Of a stretch of 64,000 bases of DNA, positions 49,396 through 56,799 are shown one piece after another (within the stretch, counting starts at the first letter, position 1; every line of letters starts with the position of its first letter). The stretch comes from a bacterium. GTDB taxonomy: Bacteria; Cyanobacteriota; Vampirovibrionia; Vampirovibrionales; Vampirovibrionaceae. The notes beneath the pieces were generated by a model that saw only the letters and a program-made list of their open reading frames with translations, had not been told where the DNA came from and made no database searches. The stretch spans positions 491,994-555,993 of the forward strand of contig JAUIEU010000001.1 in assembly GCA_030429585.1 (NCBI GenBank), written 5' to 3'. Position numbers and translations under genes: made by a program.

Positions 49396-50691
49396 ATGAA
49401 AGCCATGGTAGAAAAAACACCTAAATCCGACTTAATGCCAAAAAGCACCTTTGCTCGCCGTCACACGCGGGTAAAAATTAACCCGGAAACCTATATTCGC
49501 TTTGATGGAACCAAAGAGCTGTTGCTAAGCAATGTGTATAGCGATGGCCAGGCTCTACAGATTCAGTCGGATATTATGTTGATTCTGTGGGATATTACCG
49601 AGTGGAAGGCCATTGGCGAAATTACCGATACATGGCCGGATCCGTCGGATCACCCCAAGATTATTGATCACTTGTATAACCTGTATTCCATCCAAGTGGT
49701 GGTGGTAGAGAGTGAAATGGCAGAAGGCGGCACGACCGACGCCAAATCAAGTACCGCTATGGAGCAGGGAGGCATTGCCAGCAACCTGCATAAAGGCCTC
49801 CACTTTAATACGGATAACCATGTCACCATGCTTGGCGACCATGTGCGCCTTAGCAGTTACCGCCGTGCTATAGAACGCAGCGTGGGGCCAGAGAGTGTGG
49901 TAATGGATTTAGGCTGCGGCACCGGCGTGTTAGGCTTTTTTGCCGCCAAAGCAGGCGCCAAAAAGGTGTACGCCATAGAAAAACGCCAAGATATTTTAGC
50001 CCTAGCGAGCGAAATTGGCCGCCGAAGCCATGTTGAAAATGTGGATTTTATTTTTGGGGCCAGCAGCCAGCTAGAGCCAGACCGCTTTGACCCCAAGCCC
50101 AATATTTTAGTGGCCGAAATTTTAGGGAACCAGATTTTAGAAGAGCATGTGCTGGAATTTACCATGGATGCCCGCGACCGGTTGCTGGCACCGAATGCAA
50201 CGCTTATTCCATATAAGCTAGGTATTGATGTGTTTGCCTTTGAAAGTAAACGCGTGCCCCAGCGGGGTGCCCGTGTGCATGCTTACAGCGAGCTGTACAA
50301 CCTGGATTTTAGCCCACTTGCCGATATTGTGGATGCTAAGCATATGCGCCATACCATGCGCTATAACCCACAAATGGATGCCCCTTTATCCGAGCCAACC
50401 ACAATTAAAGAGCTGGACTTACGCACCCTGGACAACCCTATTTTTAGTGCGGAGTATGACTTAACCGTAACCCAGGATGGCCACTTTGGTGGGTATTGTG
50501 CCTACTTTAATGCCTGGCTAGATGAAGATACGATTTTAACCAATTCGCCCTGGGCACCAGAAACCCACTGGACACAATTGGTACATATGCTCCCCAAACC
50601 TATTTTGGTAAACGAGGGTGACGTGATTCAAATGGATGTGGTGTACGACGGTATATTGCGCTTTCAGCTTAAGGGTATTAAGCGCAATTAA
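49396..50691 (+). CDS. protein arginine methyltransferase-like SAM enzyme
   Basis: The 431-residue protein has an N-terminal domain of about 110 residues resembling PqqD-type winged helices (VKINPETYIRFDGTKELLLS, then ILWDITEWKAIGEI). A PRMT-type catalytic core follows. Motif I is VMDLGCGTGVLGFFAAKAGA (169-188), followed by KKVYAIE. The double-E loop is AEILGNQILEEHVLEF, with Glu241 and Glu250 nine residues apart as in PRMTs. RDRLLAPNATLIPYKL follows. The THW loop is SPWAPETHWTQLVHML near residue 385. All three PRMT hallmarks are thus present; this family is common in eukaryotes and scarce in bacteria. It pairs with the GNAT gene upstream and ends in a terminator. Confidence 0.78.
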   Translation: MKAMVEKTPKSDLMPKSTFARRHTRVKINPETYIRFDGTKELLLSNVYSDGQALQIQSDIMLILWDITEWKAIGEITDTWPDPSDHPKIIDHLYNLYSIQVVVVESEMAEGGTTDAKSSTAMEQGGIASNLHKGLHFNTDNHVTMLGDHVRLSSYRRAIERSVGPESVVMDLGCGTGVLGFFAAKAGAKKVYAIEKRQDILALASEIGRRSHVENVDFIFGASSQLEPDRFDPKPNILVAEILGNQILEEHVLEFTMDARDRLLAPNATLIPYKLGIDVFAFESKRVPQRGARVHAYSELYNLDFSPLADIVDAKHMRHTMRYNPQMDAPLSEPTTIKELDLRTLDNPIFSAEYDLTVTQDGHFGGYCAYFNAWLDEDTILTNSPWAPETHWTQLVHMLPKPILVNEGDVIQMDVVYDGILRFQLKGIKRN

Positions 50692-50705
50692 CCACGCGGG
50701 CAAGG

Positions 50706-50725
50706 GTAACCCTGAGTAGGGTTAC
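50706..50725. terminator. terminator between convergent PRMT-like and lipocalin genes
   Basis: GTAACCC and GGGTTAC form a perfect 7-bp stem with loop TGAGTA, 15 bp after the PRMT-like stop. TGTGGGGTGTTTTTT follows on the plus strand. It overlaps the lipocalin stop codon. Confidence 0.7.
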
Positions 50726-51381
50726 TGTGGGGTGTTTTTTAGTCCCCAGGGGGATTCATCTAGGTATTGGCACAACGGTAATGGCTCGCCATCAGGGGTG
50801 GTAAAGCCATTCTTTTGGGGCGTTAGGATGAAGTGACAGGTGTTGTAGCCTTCTTCTTCTAGCTGGTGGCTAATGGTTTTAAAGGTGGCTTTTTCCAAGG
50901 TGCGGGTGCGGGCTAAAATCCAGCCGTATTGGTGTTTGGGGTGGCCTATAATGGCCCACTGGTAATCTTTATCCAAGCCAATTACCCAATAATCGCCGCT
51001 AAACCAGGGTATCGTCCAGCCAAACAGGCTGGCAAACCCTACTTTTAGCTTGGCGTTGGTGTCGTCTGTGGCCCAGGCCTTACCTTCGGCGTTGATAATA
51101 TCGCCATTGGTTTTTTGGCATTGGTTTAGTACGGTTAATTTATTGCTGCCTTCCTTTAGGGTGTAAGTGGCCTGGGTATTGGCCACGCAATGGCGTTGGA
51201 ACCACATAGGCATGCTGGCCATTTCATACCAAACCCCGGCATAGCGGTTTATATCCAGGGATTCCACCACCGTGGGTGGGTAGTCGGGGGTATCCGCATT
51301 ACTGGTGGGCAGCCACCCTAGCTGGAAGGCAATAAACCCAGCAAGAAGGGCGAATAGTAAGGTAGTAAGGGTGCAGCGCAT
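50722..51381 (-). CDS. bacterial lipocalin (Blc-like)
   Basis: The 219-residue protein has an N-terminal membrane segment or uncleaved signal (CTLTTLLFALLAGFIAFQLG). The lipocalin start motif is DINRYAGVWYEMASMP at about 44-59. The beta-barrel strands include GDYWVIGLDKDYQWAIIGHP and YGWILARTRTLE, which match the Blc signature. The lipobox Cys of E. coli Blc is absent; the protein seems anchored by its N-terminal helix. It binds small lipids or fatty acids in the envelope. The ATG at 51381 was preferred to a TTG 12 bp upstream. Confidence 0.88.
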   Translation of the reverse strand: MRCTLTTLLFALLAGFIAFQLGWLPTSNADTPDYPPTVVESLDINRYAGVWYEMASMPMWFQRHCVANTQATYTLKEGSNKLTVLNQCQKTNGDIINAEGKAWATDDTNAKLKVGFASLFGWTIPWFSGDYWVIGLDKDYQWAIIGHPKHQYGWILARTRTLEKATFKTISHQLEEEGYNTCHFILTPQKNGFTTPDGEPLPLCQYLDESPWGLKNTPQ

Positions 51382-51541
51382 AGCAATAGGCAATCGTATG
51401 GTAATGGAATACCGTACTAGTGTAGGCCAATGTAACAGTTCACTTCAAACCCCCGCACAAAAATTAAGGTGCCTGCGTTAATGCCACCATAGAGAGATCC
51501 ACCTGAGAACCCCACATTTTTTTAAGAAAGAGAGTACGTAT

Positions 51542-52249
51542 ATGAGCATTGCTAGTACTGCTGGTGCTTTAGGAAAAGAAGTTGTTGCTGGTGTACAATC
51601 AGCTGCTAAAGTTGCTGATGATGCCGCTATTAAAATTGCAGCTAATAATGTTGAACGTGTTCCATCTGGAACAGTCGTTAAAGATACCTTTACCCACACA
51701 GCGCCTGCCTCTGCCGCTACTAGCGCAGCCACGGAGGCCGTAGAAACGACGTTAAAAGCCCCTGGTTTTATTGCTAAAAACTTTTCTGCCGGTAAGGCAA
51801 GCACCCACCTAAAAACCATTGAAGCTGTAGACACCAGCGCCCTAAAAATAGTGACGGGTACTGCGGATGAAGTGGTGCTGCTAGGGCCAGAAGGTGCCAA
51901 ATTCACCTTTAAAAAATCTGATGATGGGGTGGTTACATTAACGACCCAATACCCAGAAGGCTTTGGCTTAAAAGGCAAAACAGACATGGTGGTTAAGGAA
52001 GAAACGATTCCTACCAACGTGGCGTCTTTGTTAGAAGAAAAGCAATTCCTGACGAAGCCACCGGTAGGCGAGGCAGCCCCACCAACTGCCGCAGCTGCTG
52101 AAGGCGCTGCACCGACACCCGCGGCAGCAGCAGCGGAGACACCACTACCAGTTACAGCTAGCCCAGAGGCGCCTGCACAGGGCGAAGCTATTGTGAAAAA
52201 TATGACCCCAACGCAACCTCAATCTCAGCCGTTAGCCCAAGCCGGTTAG
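51542..52249 (+). CDS. Ala-rich orphan protein
   Basis: The 235-residue protein has no signal peptide and no strong span. Residues 1-75 are Ala-rich and helical. The centre (about 75-165) could form a small beta-rich domain (GTADEVVLLGPEGAKFTFKK and GVVTLTTQYPEGFG). The last 65 residues are Ala/Pro/Thr-rich and disordered. AGAAAGAGAG precedes the ATG. It converges on flhA with only 7 bp between the stops. I do not recognise the family. Confidence 0.6.
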   Translation: MSIASTAGALGKEVVAGVQSAAKVADDAAIKIAANNVERVPSGTVVKDTFTHTAPASAATSAATEAVETTLKAPGFIAKNFSAGKASTHLKTIEAVDTSALKIVTGTADEVVLLGPEGAKFTFKKSDDGVVTLTTQYPEGFGLKGKTDMVVKEETIPTNVASLLEEKQFLTKPPVGEAAPPTAAAAEGAAPTPAAAAAETPLPVTASPEAPAQGEAIVKNMTPTQPQSQPLAQAG

Positions 52250-52256
52250 TGAATTT

Positions 52257-54389
52257 TTAACCCGCGGCAGGGGCTGGAAAGAAGGCGCCACCAAAATCGT
52301 CATTGCCGCCAATGGTGCCTAGGGCTTGTACCTGAATTTCTGGAATCAGTTCGCTGTAGCTAAGCACGGCCACCATGGGTACATGGCGGTCTAACAGCTG
52401 GTACAGTGGCAAGCGGATGCGTGGCGAACATAGTACTACCGGCATACGGCCAGCCATTTCGTTGGCGGTTAAGGATTCGCCGACGCTTTCAATCAGTTCT
52501 TGCACTTGGAGTGGGTTTAGCAAAAACATGGTGCCCAGTTCTGTGCGTTGGCAGCTGTCATCCAGTATTTTTTCCCACTCGTTGCTTAGTGTTACGGCGT
52601 ACAGGTTTTTTTCGTGGTCGCTGTGGGTAATGCAAATTTGCCGGCCCATGGCGGCACGCAATCGTTCGCTCAACACATCAGGCTCTTTGCTAAAGCGGGC
52701 GTAATCGCTCAAGCGCTCAAACACAAACATAATATCTTTAATGCTTACTTTTTCTCGGATGAGGTTGACGAAGATTTTACGTAGATCGTTAGGCGTTAAA
52801 ACGTTAGGCACCAGCTCTTGCACCAAGGCTTGGTCTTGCTGGCGCACCAGCTCCATGAGCTTGAGGATGTCCATTTTGGTCATCACATCGTCTACGTACT
52901 TTACAGAAATTTCGCCTAAGTGAGCCACCACGGCATCGGTGGCTTCAATCACGCGGTCTTGTAAATCTGGGGGGATGCTATCCGGGGTGAGCCACAAGGC
53001 TTCGGCGCCAAAGGTGGGGTCCACGCCTTCAATGGCATCCTCGGGGATGGGGATGCCGGCTTCTTCCACCAGGTTTTTAAGCAGCATAAATCGGTCCGGG
53101 TACACCAGGCCAGTAGCAACGGGGTTATTACGAATGGAAATGAGATACTCATTCGGCCCTAAATTCATGCTATCCATAATGCGGACGTTGGGCAGAATAT
53201 AACCTAATTCATCGGTGAGTCGGCTCCGTAACCCGGCGACTTTACCGAGTAGTTGGCCATCTTGCTCAGGGTCGGCAATGCGCAGTAGCTCGCCCCCTAC
53301 TTGGATGCTCAAAATATCCACGCCGAGTTTTTCGTACATGCGGTTGGGGTTAATCAACTCGCTCATGTTTTGCTTGGTTTCTTCTAACTGGCCTAGCTGT
53401 TGTTGCACATCGGTGGCAAGGAATACACTAAAACTTATCCCAATTAAAATTAAGGCAATGGGTAAAAACGTCCACCATGGTAGGCCGGTAAACCCACTGG
53501 AAACAGCAATAAGTAGCAAAAATCCGGCGGCAAATAACAAGCCATAGGGCTTACTTTGTACCTGGCTAAATAAATCTTTCGCCAAGCTATCGCCGCTGGC
53601 GGTGGAACGGGTCATCATTAGGCCGCTGGCAATAGACATGAGTAGGGCGGGTATTTGCGAGGCCAAGCCATCCCCAACGGTTAGGATGGTGTAGCGCCCA
53701 ACAGCGGTACCAATATCCAGGCCTTTCATCCCCATCCCAATGGCCAAGCCACCAATAATGTTAATCACAGTAATAATAATACCGGCGATACTATCCCCTT
53801 TGACGAACTTCATGGCACCATCCATGGAACCATACAGGCTGGATTCTCGTTGCAGGTCTTCCCGCTTTTTCACCGCTTCTTCTGGGCCAATGAGGCCACT
53901 GTTAAAATCGGCATCAATGGTCATTTGCTTACCCGGCATGGCATCCAGGGCAAAACGGGCGCCTACTTCTGCAATCCGCTCGGAACCTTTGGTAATTACC
54001 AAAAATTGCACGATGGTAATAATAATAAAGATAACCGCCCCTACAATCAGGTTGCCCCCCGTTACAAAGTTACCGAAGGCTTCTACCATGGCCCCGGCGT
54101 TACCTTTAGCCAAAATAGAGCGGGTGGTGGCAATACCCAACGCCAAACGGAACATGGTGGCTACCACAATGATGGACGGAAATGACGCCATATCCAGTGG
54201 TTTTTTAACATAGAGGGACATCATGAGGAGGATAACGCCCAAGGCCACGTTCATGGAAATGCAGATATCGATGAGGAAATCTGGCAGGGGCATAATAACG
54301 ATTAAAACAAGGCATAGCACCAGTATCGCCAGCAATAATTCGCTGATTGGCGGAATGGCAAAGGCTTGTTGTTCGTTAGGGGCGCCCAC
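52257..54389 (-). CDS. flhA: flagellar biosynthesis protein FlhA
   Basis: The 710-residue inner-membrane export-gate protein has about eight spans in the N-terminal half. The FHIPEP signature region is GSERIAEVGARFALDAMPGK, then QMTIDADFNSGLI (about 136-168). The large C-terminal cytoplasmic domain (about 350-710) binds chaperone-substrate complexes. It resembles flagellar FlhA more than virulence SctV in its PDRFM and PNVLTPNDLRKIF segments. The gene lies 88 bp after fliH with no fliI between them. The start (54389) lacks a strong ribosome-binding site. Confidence 0.92.
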   Translation of the reverse strand: MGAPNEQQAFAIPPISELLLAILVLCLVLIVIMPLPDFLIDICISMNVALGVILLMMSLYVKKPLDMASFPSIIVVATMFRLALGIATTRSILAKGNAGAMVEAFGNFVTGGNLIVGAVIFIIITIVQFLVITKGSERIAEVGARFALDAMPGKQMTIDADFNSGLIGPEEAVKKREDLQRESSLYGSMDGAMKFVKGDSIAGIIITVINIIGGLAIGMGMKGLDIGTAVGRYTILTVGDGLASQIPALLMSIASGLMMTRSTASGDSLAKDLFSQVQSKPYGLLFAAGFLLLIAVSSGFTGLPWWTFLPIALILIGISFSVFLATDVQQQLGQLEETKQNMSELINPNRMYEKLGVDILSIQVGGELLRIADPEQDGQLLGKVAGLRSRLTDELGYILPNVRIMDSMNLGPNEYLISIRNNPVATGLVYPDRFMLLKNLVEEAGIPIPEDAIEGVDPTFGAEALWLTPDSIPPDLQDRVIEATDAVVAHLGEISVKYVDDVMTKMDILKLMELVRQQDQALVQELVPNVLTPNDLRKIFVNLIREKVSIKDIMFVFERLSDYARFSKEPDVLSERLRAAMGRQICITHSDHEKNLYAVTLSNEWEKILDDSCQRTELGTMFLLNPLQVQELIESVGESLTANEMAGRMPVVLCSPRIRLPLYQLLDRHVPMVAVLSYSELIPEIQVQALGTIGGNDDFGGAFFPAPAAG

Positions 54390-54477
54390 AGGCTAGTGTC
54401 TCTCTTTAGGGGGATTTAGGGATGAGTCTCCACACTCTATTTTACCTGTACTCCTTCAAAAAAGGGGGGTAATGGGC

Positions 54478-55554
54478 CTAAACTCCCTCATCTACGGGAG
54501 GAAAGGGATTAGGGCTGGTATCGTGCGGTAATGGCGGCGCTACATCAGCGGTGTTGGCCGGTAAATGCTGGCCGTCTAGCACGGGTGGGTTTTCCACAAC
54601 AAACCCTGTCCCAGAGTCCTGCAGAGCGTCTGATATGGCTTGGGTATCCATGGTCTCGTCTGGCGTTATGTTGTTGCTACTGCCGGGCAGTTGGTTGTGG
54701 GGTGCTGGGGGTGGTTGGGTGTTATCTTTCCAGCTGGTTACTTCGTCAATAAATTCTTTACCCATCACCTTCTCTGCCGATTCTTGGATCAGTTCGTTCA
54801 TGGGTTTAGGGGCGGGCTGATAGGTGCCAAACATTTCTTTCAAAATCGTCAACCGCGTGCTAAAACTGGCGTCAATAAGGCCACTATCGGTTTCCACCAC
54901 GCAACCACCGGGTTCTACGGTGGGCTCATCAATCACAATAATTTCTGCTTTTAGGTGGGTAGGCGGGTGCTCGTTTAGGTGGGCACGAACTTGGGCTTTA
55001 TCATCTGGGTTGACTTTAATCAGTACACTTTTGGAATGACGATCCAGCTTTTGCAGGGTGTCATCCACAATGGTGTTGACGAGTTCTTCATCGCAGCTAA
55101 GTTCTACCTTAATCAGCCGCTCGGCAATTTCCACGGCAATGGGGGCAATGTCATCGGTTAATGCGCCCAGTGCTTTGGTGCGGGTTAGTAATAATTCGCC
55201 AAATTGTTGCCGTAAGTCTTCCAGTTGGTCGTTGACTAGCATTAGGCCTTTTTCAAAGCCTTCTTCAAAGGCTTTTTCTTTAATGCGGCGGGCTTCTTCG
55301 TGGGCCTTGCTAATAAGGTGCCTATCTTCAATGCGGCGATAGCCACGGCGGCGGTCGTCGTAGGCGGTTTGGTTCACGCGGCGGTCTTCTGCCAGGCCTT
55401 GCTGAATATTTTCTGCTGTTACGGGGATGATGGGCTCTGGCGTTGGGGTTGCCGTCTGTGCTATGGCAGGGCCTGGCACGCCTAATTGGCCCGCAGGGTC
55501 ATTTTGAGAGGGAGCAGGGGGCGGCTGTTTGACGTGGTGTTTTTTTATTAGCAC
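54478..55554 (-). CDS. fliH: flagellar assembly protein FliH
   Basis: The 358-residue protein normally binds and regulates the export ATPase FliI. The helical middle (ISKAHEEARRIKEKAFEEGF, EKGL) contains the FliH-type AxxxGxxxG-like stretch. The C-terminal domain carries APIAVEIAERLIKVELSCDE and the conserved turn EPGGCVVETDSGLIDAS. Length is above the usual 230-270 residues because of polar extensions at both ends. The start is GTG with no clear ribosome-binding site. It follows the fliG-like gene by 48 bp. Confidence 0.85.
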   Translation of the reverse strand: MLIKKHHVKQPPPAPSQNDPAGQLGVPGPAIAQTATPTPEPIIPVTAENIQQGLAEDRRVNQTAYDDRRRGYRRIEDRHLISKAHEEARRIKEKAFEEGFEKGLMLVNDQLEDLRQQFGELLLTRTKALGALTDDIAPIAVEIAERLIKVELSCDEELVNTIVDDTLQKLDRHSKSVLIKVNPDDKAQVRAHLNEHPPTHLKAEIIVIDEPTVEPGGCVVETDSGLIDASFSTRLTILKEMFGTYQPAPKPMNELIQESAEKVMGKEFIDEVTSWKDNTQPPPAPHNQLPGSSNNITPDETMDTQAISDALQDSGTGFVVENPPVLDGQHLPANTADVAPPLPHDTSPNPFPPVDEGV

Positions 55555-55602
55555 AGGCGGTGCGCTCGTTATTGATAAGGAGGGGGAGGATAGTTTTTAA
55601 AA

Positions 55603-56799
55603 TTAGTAGTGAACGAGTTGTTCTAAATGGTGGCTAAGGATGTGTTGAATGGCCTTGGGTAGCTGCACCGGTGGGGTATCGATGGGGTCTAATAGGTGCT
55701 TGCCATTGTCTTCTTCAAACAGGGCGTTTACATAGTCTCTAATATGGGGCCGTTCTAATTGTACAACCGTTCGCATCACGTCTTTAGGTACCTGTTGGGC
55801 GAGGGCCTGTAGATGAGTGGTGGGGGCTGGTGACGTAGGTTCGTTGGCTTTTTCGGCATCGGTAGGGTGCGTTTGTGTTGCTTGGTGTTGGTTAAAGCGT
55901 TGGTGCAGCTTACCTAGCTGGGATTGCACCACTTTAATATCCAGCCCGGCGTTGGCAATATGGATGGGGTTTTGGAATTGAATGATGGCTTGCTGCTCTG
56001 CGGTGGTAAAACGCTGCAGGATAGGTTGGCCTTTTGCCTGTGGAATAACATTCAGTAGTAACGCCAGTGCCGCGTATTTTTCTGGTTTGTGGGGTAGTTG
56101 CTGTGGCGGCGCTGGGGCGTGTTCGGTTTGTTGAATTCGTTCTGAAATAGTGGCTGGCGCTGGCGGTGGTGCTGTAGGGGCGGGTTGAGGGGCCGGTAAT
56201 TCTTCAGGTGCCTCCGCTTCCATGGCAGCCAGTTGGCTGTCATCGTTATCAAAATCTTCGCCTAGCATGTCATCGGCATCGAGGCCGTGTTCATCACGTT
56301 CAAAGGCGCCATGCTGTGCTTCGTATTCTGCAATAAAGTGGTTTAGGGCGTTTTCTGCCGTTTGGGTTACCATGTCCACCTGCTGCTCGCGGGGGATTTG
56401 GAGCTCTGGGGTGTGCTCTTGCCCAAAGGTAGAAAGAACGACTTGCTTAGAGCTCTCATACACATACAGGGCCACGTTTTGCAGAATCTCGCCTCGGGCT
56501 TCATCGGGGATGTTATCGGCGGCGGTTTTTTCTAAGGAAAAGGCCAACCCTTCGGCAAACATCCACACCGTGTCTTGTTGCATTTCGGGTTCAAAGGGGA
56601 TGGTGTGCTCTGTATTGGGGATTTCGATTTCGTCTTCCTGGGTCACCATCTGTACCGATACTTCGCACATGCGCGCCAAAAAGCTCACCATTATGTCGGC
56701 AGTTTCTTCATCTTGCCCATTGTCAACAAAGCGTTGGGCAAAGGTTTGGCAAATCTGCTGAATCAGTTCTTCGGCGTTAAAGGCGGGTGTATCAGCCAT
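55603..56799 (-). CDS. FliG-like flagellar switch protein with a novel N-terminal domain
   Basis: The 398-residue protein is in the fliG position between fliF and fliH. Residues 1-165 are helical and acidic and unlike FliG (QQICQTFAQRFVDNGQDEET). A Pro/Glu-rich linker follows (about 165-245). From 245, KYAALALLLNVIPQAKGQPI, LQRFTTAEQQAII resembles the FliG helix that packs on FliF. The last 65 residues resemble the FliG C-terminal domain: VQLERPHIRDYVNALFEEDN, then DTPPVQLPKAIQHIL against FliG LREKF...GPVRLxxVExxQ. Of the torque residues, the Arg of LREKF is kept (IRDYV) while the Arg of PVRL is Gln. The start overlaps the fliF stop as TAATG. Confidence 0.55.
   Translation of the reverse strand: MADTPAFNAEELIQQICQTFAQRFVDNGQDEETADIMVSFLARMCEVSVQMVTQEDEIEIPNTEHTIPFEPEMQQDTVWMFAEGLAFSLEKTAADNIPDEARGEILQNVALYVYESSKQVVLSTFGQEHTPELQIPREQQVDMVTQTAENALNHFIAEYEAQHGAFERDEHGLDADDMLGEDFDNDDSQLAAMEAEAPEELPAPQPAPTAPPPAPATISERIQQTEHAPAPPQQLPHKPEKYAALALLLNVIPQAKGQPILQRFTTAEQQAIIQFQNPIHIANAGLDIKVVQSQLGKLHQRFNQHQATQTHPTDAEKANEPTSPAPTTHLQALAQQVPKDVMRTVVQLERPHIRDYVNALFEEDNGKHLLDPIDTPPVQLPKAIQHILSHHLEQLVHY

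Noticed and set aside
12185-51440. Recurrent TGTAAC/GTTACA words in intergenic DNA (about 12190, 15185, 30180, 31570, 51430)
   Set aside because: The word is short, its spacing and flanks differ between sites, and I cannot count background frequency, so a common operator is not supported.
51478-52017. 179-codon antisense ORF over the Ala-rich orphan
   Set aside because: The plus-strand frame has a ribosome-binding site and regular composition; the antisense product is a mirror of Ala/Thr codons.
53740-54213. Antisense ORF of 157 codons over flhA
   Set aside because: It lies wholly within flhA, which has strong motif support; the antisense frame is open because of codon bias.
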